Below are positions 1-5,325 of a stretch of 5,325 nt of DNA, in pieces (position 1 is the first letter of the stretch; the number at the start of each line of letters is the position of its first letter). Both the position numbers and the translations under genes were made by a program. The stretch lies in the NCBI GenBank assembly GCA_048173955.1, contig DBEYOB010000151.1, positions 1 to 5,325 on the forward strand, given 5' to 3'. The notes under the pieces were generated by a model, which was not told the origin of the DNA, searched no databases, and worked only from the letters and a program-made list of their open reading frames with translations. This DNA comes from CAZUFB01 sp048173955. GTDB taxonomy: Bacteria > Actinomycetota > Coriobacteriia > Coriobacteriales > UMGS124.

Positions 1-142
1 GCGCAAGGTCGTCCACGCCCGCCGCCAGAAGCTGCGCCGCCTCCTCCAGGTCGCGTACCGCGCGCTCGTTGGCGCGCGCCGCCTCGACAAGCCGCGCCGC
101 CTGGGCGGCGAACCCCGCCGCGGCGCCCTCCGTCTCCGTCAT
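1..142 (-). CDS. Small Ala/Glu-rich helical protein, N-terminal part only
   Basis: This is the first 47 residues of a gene that runs off the left edge. The protein opens MTETEGAAAGFAAQAARL and continues as an Ala/Leu/Glu/Arg-rich stretch with no Pro and only one Gly after position 10 until near the end, so it is probably a long amphipathic helix or coiled coil. The ATG at 142 is well supported: the purine-rich tract AGAGGGGAG lies six bases upstream. The gene starts 35 bases after the stop of the helicase gene, on the same strand, so it is probably co-transcribed with it. I do not recognise the family with certainty. The spacing of charged and hydrophobic residues recalls small DUF4298-type helical proteins, but the diagnostic C-terminal part is outside the window. 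There is no signal peptide or membrane segment in the visible part. Reality of the gene is likely; its function is unknown. Confidence 0.72.
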   Translation of the reverse strand, partial: MTETEGAAAGFAAQAARLVEAARANERAVRDLEEAAQLLAAGVDDLA

Positions 143-148
143 CGCCCG

Positions 149-157
149 CTCCCCTCT
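149..157 (-). promoter_or_regulatory. Ribosome binding site of the small helical protein gene
   Basis: On the minus strand the sequence reads AGAGGGGAG, then six bases, then ATG at 142. It is a good Shine-Dalgarno match within the 35-base gap after the helicase stop, and it decides the start of the downstream gene. Confidence 0.65.
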
Positions 158-177
158 CTACGCTTTCCCTGCACAAG

Positions 178-2682
178 CTACCACACCGGCAGGGCGCCGC
201 GCAGCGCCCCGAGGCAGCCGTCCACACGCTCGGCAACTTCGAGCGAGAACAGCTCGAGGTCGTCGGCCCTCTGGCCGATATACCAGTCGAGCAGCTCGTC
301 GTAGCGCGCCGCCACGCCGTAGAGTCCCCCGATGTCGAGGCCGCCGCGCTCCAGGGCGGCCTCGAACGCCGCGACGCGGTCCGCCGCCCCGAAGCGCGCG
401 CCGTCGATGCTGCGGTCGGCGGCCAGGGTCAGCAGCGCGACGCGGCGCGCGTCGAGGGCCGCGCGGGCATGCGGGAGCGCCTCCTCGTAGAGCCCCGCGG
501 CCTCGAGCAGGTCGGCGAGCTCGGAGGCGGTCGAGATTTCCGGGTCGTGCTCCTCGTAGATCCGGCACGCCGCGGCCATGCGCCGCGCGTCGTCCTCCTC
601 GCGCGCGTCGAGCGCGCCGGCGTCGCCGCGGGCGAGGGACAGGGCGCGCTCCAGGTTTGCCCGCGCCGCCGCGAAGGCCCCCTGCTCCTTGAGCGCGCGG
701 CCCACCGCAAGGTACCCGCGCGCGGTCGCGTCGAGCTCGAAGTCGACGTCGGCGAGGTCGTCCACCCGCTCGAAGCGGCCGTCGAGCCCCGCGATGCGCC
801 CGAGCATCGGCGTGGGGCGCGGCTCGGCGACGAGCAGGGCGCCGCACGAGCGCGTGACGCCGACGTAGAGCCTGTTGAGCGGGCGGTGCAGGCTCGCGTC
901 CTTGGGGCCGTCGGCGAACAGGGCGTCGAAGCGTCCCTGCTCGGCCGCCAGCACGCCGTAGAGGATGACGTTTTCGAACTCCATGCCCTTGACCTGCTCG
1001 ACCGTGAACACGCTCGCGCTCCGGGGATGGAGCCTGCGCCAGGTCGCCGCATCGGTCACCAGCGCCACGTTCGCGCCCCCGTCCGCCAAATCCAGCAGGG
1101 CGTCCTCGTCGTCGCCGACCCACCACAGCGTGCGGCCGCCGCTTCGGTTGAACGAAGCCTCGGGCGCCTGCTCGGCGCCGCGGCGCGCGGGCAGCCTCTT
1201 CGAGGACGCCCTCACCTCCCCCACGGCGTTGGCGAGCGCGCACACGGCCTCGGGGTTGCGGAAGTTGCCCGTCAGACGTTCGATCTGCAGCCGCCGGTCC
1301 ATGCGCATGAGGCGCCGCGCGTCGAAGGCGGTGGGGGCGAGCACCTGGTTGACGTCGCCCGTCATGAAGAGGCGGGCGGGCGGCGCGGCCCCCCGGTCCG
1401 GACCGCCCGCGCCCTCGGGGCGGCGCCCCCCGCCGCACAGCCGGTAGAGCAGCTCGATCTGGACCTCGGTCAGATCCTGCACCTCGTCCGCCACGATGAG
1501 CCCGTAGCGCGGGGCCCGGACACCCCGCAGCGCGTCGAGCGCGGCGGCGTTGCGCGACGCGAGGCCCGCCGAGGCGCACCATCGCCCGTACGCCTCGGCG
1601 AGGGCGTAGGCGGCCTCGCGGTCGCGCGGCTCGGCGAGGTTGGAGCGGCCCTCGTCCAGGGCGAGGTAGGCGTCGCGCGCAAGCAGGGGCGCGGCGTCCC
1701 CGCCGTCGAGCCGCTCCCATCCCGCGCCCATGCAGCCCCCGACGACGCCGTACACCTCGGCGTAGGCGCAGCCGACCCCGCGCTCGTCGAGCAGGCGCAG
1801 CATCCGGGGGCGGTCCGGCCCTCCCATCGCGGGGCGCGCCCGCAGCGCGGCGGCGAAGGAGGAAAACGCCGACGGCCCCGCGAAGCGCATGCGCGCGTTC
1901 CCCGCCAGCGCGCGCAGCAGGGTGTCGAACGAGAAGAACGAGCAGCGCGGGCGCACGTCGTCGGGACAGCGCTGCTCGACCTCGCTGAGCAGGTACGGGG
2001 AGAACGTGAGGTAGAGTGCGTCGCCGTCGGGGCGCGAGCGCAGCGCGTCGGCCAGGATGCGCAGGCCCAGCTCGGTCTTACCGCTGCCGGCGGCACCCGT
2101 CACCAGCATGGGCCGGGAATCGGAGAGGAAGTCCCCGACGATGCGAAACTTGCTCTCGGTGAGCACGGGCGTGCGCGGGCGGCCATAGTGCTCCAGGTCT
2201 CCCGGGCCGTAGGCGCGCCACGGGACCTCGAGCCGCCCGACGCGCTCGAGCTCGGCCTCCTGGGCGTCGGGGAGCGCGAGGGCAACCGGCGCGGACGAGG
2301 CGCGCCCGCCGGCGTCGGCGACCTGGCGGGCATGGCGGTGCTGGGAGTCGTGCTCCGAACAGTAGCACAGCAGGACCGTCTCGGCCTGCCCCGGCTGCAG
2401 GTAGCGGCCGAAGTACCCCGCCAGCTCCTCATCCGCCGGCTCGACGAACAGGAAGATGACGCGCTCCGCCGTCAGGCCGTTGTTGAGGTCGACCCCGTAC
2501 ACGTCGCGGCCCATCGAGCGGTACTTCTTGGTGCCGAGCCCCTTCACCATCAGGTCGGCCCGCGTGCGCGCGGACTGCAGGCGGCCGACCAGGCGGTTGA
2601 AGTCGTCGACGCGCTGCGGGCTCGAGCCCTTCCTGCTGCCGAACACCTGCCGGTAGCAAGTCTCGGAGACGAAGACGTTCAT
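178..2682 (-). CDS. SF1 (UvrD/Rep-like) helicase with RelE-like N-terminus and TPR-like C-terminus
   Basis: This 834-residue protein is an ATP-dependent nucleic-acid translocase of superfamily 1. The motifs seen in order are: Walker A GAAGSGKT (196-203); motif Ia around YLTFSPY (224-230); motif II DEVQD (399-403); motif III GDVNQ (442-446); motif IV NFRNPE (473-478); motif V VEQVKGMEFENVIL (561-574); and motif VI RLYVGVTR (604-611) with its arginine finger. Residues 1-120 lie before the motor and resemble a RelE/ParE fold: an opening strand, helices around 22-48, then GLGTKKYRS (48-56), ERVIFLFVE (73-81) and ETVLLCYCSEHD (101-112). Residues 650-745 contain two TPR-like helix pairs, at about 655-683 and 718-744. 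Only about 80 residues separate motifs IV and V, so a full UvrD-type 2B domain is lacking. A Gly/Pro-rich insert lies at 417-436. The usual Q-motif glutamine appears to be replaced (LTESKF, 174-179). The ATG at 2682 lies 19 bases after the rsmA stop with only a weak Shine-Dalgarno, which suggests coupling to rsmA translation. Helicase identity is secure; biological role is unknown, with repair, RNA metabolism or defence all possible. Confidence 0.9.
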   Translation of the reverse strand: MNVFVSETCYRQVFGSRKGSSPQRVDDFNRLVGRLQSARTRADLMVKGLGTKKYRSMGRDVYGVDLNNGLTAERVIFLFVEPADEELAGYFGRYLQPGQAETVLLCYCSEHDSQHRHARQVADAGGRASSAPVALALPDAQEAELERVGRLEVPWRAYGPGDLEHYGRPRTPVLTESKFRIVGDFLSDSRPMLVTGAAGSGKTELGLRILADALRSRPDGDALYLTFSPYLLSEVEQRCPDDVRPRCSFFSFDTLLRALAGNARMRFAGPSAFSSFAAALRARPAMGGPDRPRMLRLLDERGVGCAYAEVYGVVGGCMGAGWERLDGGDAAPLLARDAYLALDEGRSNLAEPRDREAAYALAEAYGRWCASAGLASRNAAALDALRGVRAPRYGLIVADEVQDLTEVQIELLYRLCGGGRRPEGAGGPDRGAAPPARLFMTGDVNQVLAPTAFDARRLMRMDRRLQIERLTGNFRNPEAVCALANAVGEVRASSKRLPARRGAEQAPEASFNRSGGRTLWWVGDDEDALLDLADGGANVALVTDAATWRRLHPRSASVFTVEQVKGMEFENVILYGVLAAEQGRFDALFADGPKDASLHRPLNRLYVGVTRSCGALLVAEPRPTPMLGRIAGLDGRFERVDDLADVDFELDATARGYLAVGRALKEQGAFAAARANLERALSLARGDAGALDAREEDDARRMAAACRIYEEHDPEISTASELADLLEAAGLYEEALPHARAALDARRVALLTLAADRSIDGARFGAADRVAAFEAALERGGLDIGGLYGVAARYDELLDWYIGQRADDLELFSLEVAERVDGCLGALRGALPVW

Positions 2683-2701
2683 CCGGAGCCCCGACCGCGG
2701 C

Positions 2702-3613
2702 CTAGGCGCCCAGGGAGGCGAGCGCGCGGGTGAGCTCGACGAACCGGGCGAGGTCGAGCGTCTCGGCGCGGCACGTGGGCGCGATGCCGCACGACGCGTA
2801 CGCCTCGTCGAGCAGCTCCTTGCCCCAGACGCCGCTCGCCGCCATGGAGTTGCGGATCGTCTTGCGGCGCTGGGCGAACGCGGCCTCGATCACGCGGATG
2901 CACGCGCGGGCCTCGTCGGCGGGAAGCGCCTCGCCGGCGGGCAGGCGCTCGAGGCGCACGACGGCGGAGTCGACGTGGGGAGCCGGGAAGAAGCAGGACG
3001 GGGGCACCTGGAAGCGGCCGACGACGCGCGCGAACAGCGCGAGCTTGAGCGTGTACGCGCCGTAGATCTTGCTGCCGGGCGCGGCGCAGATGCGGTCGGC
3101 GACCTCGCTCTGCACCATGACCGTGGCGTTCTCGATGAACGGCCACTCCTGGAAGTACTTGAGGACGAGTGTGGCGGCGACGGCGTACGGGAGGTTGGAG
3201 ACCCACCGGTTGGGAAGGGTGCGCCCGCAGGCGCCCATGCCGCCGCACGCGGAGAGCTCGGCGAGCGCCGCGGCGATCCGCTCGGGCGCGACGCGCAGGG
3301 CGTCCCCCTCGACGAGGGCGAACCGCTCCGAATAGTCGGCCGTGGAGACCGACAGCGGCCCGCGCATGTCGGCGTCCGCCTCGACGGCGACCACCGCGGC
3401 GACGCGCGGCAGAAGCGCGCTCGTCAGCGTGCCGATGCCGGGGCCGACCTCGAGCACGACGTCGTCCGGCCCGATGTTGGCAAGGTCGCAGATCTTCCCC
3501 ACGACGTCGTCGTTCACCAGGAAGTTCTGGCCCAGCTCGTACTTGGCCGACAGGCCGAACTCGGAGAGCAGCGAGCGGGTGGCGCTAGGGCTGGCGAGCT
3601 TTGAATGGGGCAT
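2702..3613 (-). CDS. rsmA: 16S rRNA (adenine1518/1519-N6)-dimethyltransferase RsmA (KsgA)
   Basis: RsmA uses S-adenosylmethionine to dimethylate two adjacent adenines in the 3'-terminal hairpin of 16S rRNA, a late quality-control step of 30S assembly in the cytoplasm. The protein is 303 residues, within the normal range for the family. It shows GQNFL (28-32), the SAM-binding loop EVGPGIGTLT (55-64), the acidic ribose-contact position in VAVEAD (E78), GDAL (103-106), the catalytic motif SNLPY (139-143), FFPAPHVDSAVV (208-219) in the family's usual form, and AQRRKTIRNSM (247-257) at the start of the C-terminal helical domain. The ATG at 3613 is chosen because AGGAG lies nine bases upstream and the protein starts just before the family core. 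The open frame continues far upstream, but that extension overlaps the flavoprotein gene in another frame and is not coding. A 211-base gap upstream could hold its own promoter; the helicase gene follows after 19 bases. Confidence 0.96.
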   Translation of the reverse strand: MPHSKLASPSATRSLLSEFGLSAKYELGQNFLVNDDVVGKICDLANIGPDDVVLEVGPGIGTLTSALLPRVAAVVAVEADADMRGPLSVSTADYSERFALVEGDALRVAPERIAAALAELSACGGMGACGRTLPNRWVSNLPYAVAATLVLKYFQEWPFIENATVMVQSEVADRICAAPGSKIYGAYTLKLALFARVVGRFQVPPSCFFPAPHVDSAVVRLERLPAGEALPADEARACIRVIEAAFAQRRKTIRNSMAASGVWGKELLDEAYASCGIAPTCRAETLDLARFVELTRALASLGA

Positions 3614-3622
3614 GGGGAGAAT

Positions 3623-3627
3623 CTCCT
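3623..3627 (-). promoter_or_regulatory. Ribosome binding site of rsmA
   Basis: AGGAG on the minus strand, nine bases before the ATG at 3613. It fixes the rsmA start and argues against the much longer open frame upstream. The surrounding GGAGATTCTCC is a near-perfect inverted repeat, but it leaves only one base for a loop, so it is unlikely to form a hairpin within one RNA molecule. Confidence 0.7.
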
Positions 3628-3679
3628 GGCTATCGGGGCCCTCTTGCACGGACGGCCGCAACGGGAACCTGACGCCCCG

Positions 3680-3685
3680 ATTGTA
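3680..3685 (-). promoter_or_regulatory. Candidate -10 element upstream of rsmA
   Basis: TACAAT on the minus strand differs from the TATAAT consensus at one position and stands out in an otherwise very G+C-rich gap, about 67 bases before the rsmA start. No good -35 hexamer lies at 16-18 bases; the nearest TTG (in TTGCAT, 3715-3720) is 29 bases upstream of TACAAT, which is too far. A promoter for rsmA somewhere in this gap is plausible because the gap is the only long one in the window, but this exact site is tentative. Confidence 0.3.
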
Positions 3686-3794
3686 CCGCGACCGGCGATG
3701 CGGCGGCGGCATGCATGCAAAAGGGGCGGCGCTCCCGCAAGAAGAGCATGCGGCCGCGGCGGCCGGGACCCGGGGCGAGGTCACGGCAGAGGAA

Positions 3795-3851
3795 GGCGGA
3801 AGGGCTGTGCTCCGACCGCCGAGGCTAGGGCTGGAAGGCCGTGCTCCGACC
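3795..3851 (-). repeat. Imperfect tandem repeat spanning the flavoprotein stop codon
   Basis: Two 23-base copies, at 3829-3851 and 3795-3817, have a 34-base period. They share a perfect 11-base core (GGTCGGAGCAC on the minus strand) and about 21 of 24 aligned positions overall. The first copy encodes the last residues of the flavoprotein; the second lies just past its TAG stop (3825-3827). It looks like a local duplication by slippage and has no evident function. Confidence 0.6.
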
Positions 3852-4523
3852 TTCGGGACGCAGCGGCCTCGCCAGCTCGAAGCCGGCTTCCTCGCCGCGC
3901 CGCTCCCACGCGGCGCCGCGCCCCTCCGCGCGCGCGACGAAGTCGTGCAGCTCCCGTAGCTCGAAGTCGGCCATGCGCAGCGACGAGCGCGCGCAGGAGA
4001 CGAGCGCTTCGTAGCCGAACGGGTCGCCGCCGCTGCCGACGACGAGCAGATCGAGCGGTCGGCGCTTTTCCTTGGGGACGGGTGGGCGGCTCTTGAGCAG
4101 GTAGCGCTGCGCCCACAGCGGCTGCATCCGGTCGAAGACGGCTTTGAGCTGCGACGGGGGACCCGAGAAGTACACGGGGGCGACCAGGGCGAGGGCGTCC
4201 GCCGCCGCAAGGCGCTCGAACAGCACGCCGAAGCCCGGCGGCCCGCCCGCGGCCTCGGCGCGCCGCTCGCCGGCGTCGAGCACGCACGTCGCTGTGCGCT
4301 CGCAGGCACCGCAGCCCGTGCAGCCCGCAACCGTATAGTCCGCCAGAAGCGCGAGGTCTGCCGCGCAACCGGCGCGCTCGACCCCCCGTGCGACGCACCG
4401 AGCGAGCACGGCCGAAGAACCGCTGGCGCGCGGCGACCCGGCGAGCACGCACACGCGCGGCGCGCCGGCGGCATGCGCGCGCCCGTCGGACAGGGGACCC
4501 GATGCCGCGCCGTCTCCCGCCAC
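3825..4523 (-). CDS. Flavodoxin-fold FMN reductase / iron-sulfur flavoprotein-like protein
   Basis: This 232-residue cytoplasmic protein belongs to the NADPH-dependent FMN reductase/flavodoxin-fold superfamily, which carries electrons through bound FMN. The first strand and FMN phosphate loop are seen in RVCVLAGSPRASGSS (23-37). LVAPVYFSGPPSQLKAVFDR (113-132) is the family's typical APVY-S-KAxxDR block, and LLVVGSGGDPFGYE (159-172) follows as a later strand and loop. Residues 68-80 hold four cysteines spaced C-x2-C-x2-C-x5-C (C68, C71, C74, C80). This matches the compact motif known to bind a 4Fe-4S cluster in archaeal iron-sulfur flavoproteins, although related proteins with similar cysteines are not all proven to carry a cluster. 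There is no suitable ATG. The GTG at 4523 is chosen because GGGGAGG lies five bases upstream, overlapping the tatD stop, so translation is probably coupled to tatD. The substrate or partner cannot be read from the sequence. Confidence 0.87.
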   Translation of the reverse strand: MAGDGAASGPLSDGRAHAAGAPRVCVLAGSPRASGSSAVLARCVARGVERAGCAADLALLADYTVAGCTGCGACERTATCVLDAGERRAEAAGGPPGFGVLFERLAAADALALVAPVYFSGPPSQLKAVFDRMQPLWAQRYLLKSRPPVPKEKRRPLDLLVVGSGGDPFGYEALVSCARSSLRMADFELRELHDFVARAEGRGAAWERRGEEAGFELARPLRPEGRSTAFQP

Positions 4524-4528
4524 CGTCG

Positions 4529-4535
4529 CCTCCCC
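4529..4535 (-). promoter_or_regulatory. Ribosome binding site that sets the GTG start of the flavoprotein gene
   Basis: GGGGAGG on the minus strand shares its first G with the tatD stop codon TAG (4537-4535) and lies five bases before GTG at 4523. It is the only good start signal for a gene that otherwise lacks an upstream ATG, and it implies translational coupling between tatD and the flavoprotein gene. Confidence 0.7.
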
Positions 4536-5325
4536 TACCGCACCGCAAGGGGCGCGGGCCGGTCGAACAGCCCGACCGCACGCTCGTATGCCGCGGCCGT
4601 CCAGGCGGCCGGGTCCTCGCCCAGCCGCTCGGCGCGCAGGTCGGCCACGAAGCGTGCCGTCACCGCCACGTAGGCCGGCTCGCACCGGGTGCCGCGCAGG
4701 GGCTCGGGCGCCATGTAGGGGGCGTCGGTCTCGGTGACGATGCCGTCCGGCGCGCAGAGCGCCGCCGCGTCGCGCGTGGCGTCGCAGCGGTTGAACGTGA
4801 CCGCGCCGCCGATGCCCAGCGCGCAGCCCATCTCCCAGAACGGCTCGGCGTCCTGCGGGCCCAGATCGAAGCAGTGCATCACCGCACCCGCCTGCGGCAG
4901 GCCCACCTCCCCCATGATGAGGGCGGCGTCGGGATGCGCCTCGCGCACGTGCAGCGACAGCGGCGCGTCGAGCTCGCGGGCGAGCAGGAGCTGCTCGCGG
5001 AAGACCTCCCGCTGCACGTCGCGCGGCGAGAGGTCGTAGTGGTAGTCGAGGCCGATCTCGCCCACGCCGCAGCAGAGGGGCTCGGCGAGCAGGGCGTGCA
5101 TCGCGGCACGCGCGGCATCGTCGAACAGGCGAGCGTTGTGGGGATGGCACCCCACGAGCAGACGCAGCCGGGGCTCAGCGGGCGCGTCTCCCAGCGCGTC
5201 GCGCACGCCCGCCGCGCGCCACGACGCCAGGATCGCGGCGCACCCCTCCTGCCAGCGGGCGAGGTCGCCCATGAGCGCGGCGGGGTCGGTCGCGTCGTCG
5301 GCGGGGTCGACCACCGTCACCATGA
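4535..5325 (-). CDS. tatD: TatD-family metal-dependent hydrolase, 5'-truncated by the window edge
   Basis: TatD proteins are two-metal TIM-barrel hydrolases; characterised members are DNases (3'-5' exonuclease or AP-endonuclease activity) linked to DNA repair and DNA turnover. Counting from the first in-window Met (5323), the visible motifs are GCHPH (58-62), GEIGLDYH with metal ligand E89, SLHVREA with H125, VMHCF with H150, and TETDAPYMAPEP with D200. The N-terminal H-x-H metal-binding motif that normally opens the protein (DTHxH) is absent. The sequence at 5323 (MVTVVDP) looks like the second barrel strand, so that ATG is probably internal, and the true start lies beyond the right edge, perhaps 30-40 residues further. 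After the last motif the protein has RGTRCEPAYV (210-219), where many TatD proteins have Asn before Glu-Pro. MHCF is followed by DLG, not the common SG. The stop overlaps the ribosome binding site of the next gene. Confidence 0.93.
   Translation of the reverse strand, partial: MVTVVDPADDATDPAALMGDLARWQEGCAAILASWRAAGVRDALGDAPAEPRLRLLVGCHPHNARLFDDAARAAMHALLAEPLCCGVGEIGLDYHYDLSPRDVQREVFREQLLLARELDAPLSLHVREAHPDAALIMGEVGLPQAGAVMHCFDLGPQDAEPFWEMGCALGIGGAVTFNRCDATRDAAALCAPDGIVTETDAPYMAPEPLRGTRCEPAYVAVTARFVADLRAERLGEDPAAWTAAAYERAVGLFDRPAPLAVR

Noticed and set aside
158..1720. A minus-strand open frame of 520 codons in a second frame over the helicase
   Set aside because: It is almost entirely Arg/Ala/Gly/Pro, typical of an out-of-frame reading of G+C-rich codons, and is overlapped by the well-supported helicase frame.
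469..2733. A plus-strand open frame of 754 codons antisense to the helicase gene
   Set aside because: Its protein is Arg/Gly/Ala/Val/Glu-rich without recognisable motifs. It is the kind of long shadow frame expected opposite a high-GC gene, and the minus strand encodes a complete set of SF1 helicase motifs there.
2975..3604. A plus-strand open frame of 209 codons opposite rsmA
   Set aside because: It has no recognisable motif and lies opposite a clearly conserved rsmA coding sequence, so it is a shadow frame.
3751..3765. A G+C-rich inverted repeat (six-base arms, three-base loop) as a terminator after the flavoprotein gene
   Set aside because: No run of T follows it on the minus strand, only a mixed pyrimidine stretch, and short G+C palindromes are common by chance in this sequence.
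3614..4474. An upstream extension of the rsmA frame to an ATG at 4474, giving a 590-residue protein
   Set aside because: The extension overlaps the flavoprotein gene in another frame and has an Arg/Ser/Pro-rich shadow composition. A good ribosome binding site and family-typical length support the start at 3613.
5321..5323. The ATG at 5323 as the start of tatD
   Set aside because: The protein from this Met lacks the N-terminal H-x-H metal-binding motif and begins in what looks like the second barrel strand. The frame stays open to the window edge, so the start lies outside.

Overview
The window is very G+C-rich (about 70-75% by eye) and is coded almost entirely on the minus strand. Together with the style of the RsmA protein (for example the SNLPY-type motif IV), this suggests a high-GC actinobacterium, most likely of the class Coriobacteriia (Eggerthella, Adlercreutzia and relatives). 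That placement rests on remembered protein style, not on a search.

Reading in the direction of transcription (right to left), there are five genes. (1) tatD, a TatD-family metal-dependent hydrolase, is cut at its 5' end by the window edge. (2) A GTG-started flavodoxin-fold protein with a four-cysteine motif like that of iron-sulfur flavoproteins begins 11 bases after the tatD stop, with its Shine-Dalgarno touching that stop. (3) After a 211-base gap that may hold a promoter, rsmA (ksgA) encodes the 16S rRNA adenine dimethyltransferase. (4) Nineteen bases later comes an 834-residue superfamily 1 (UvrD/Rep-like) helicase. It has an N-terminal region resembling the RelE/ParE toxin fold and a C-terminal helical region with TPR-like repeats. 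(5) After a further 35 bases, a small Ala/Glu-rich helical protein with a good ribosome binding site starts and runs off the left edge.

The layout suggests two transcription units, tatD-flavoprotein and rsmA-helicase-small helical protein, although read-through is possible. tatD and rsmA are conserved housekeeping genes. The most unusual content is the helicase: a possible toxin-fold domain, a complete SF1 motor with little room for a 2B domain, and a TPR-like tail, followed closely by a small helical protein that could be a partner. No tRNA, rRNA, CRISPR array, transposase or attachment site was seen. The long open frames on the plus strand and in other minus-strand frames are shadows produced by the high G+C content.
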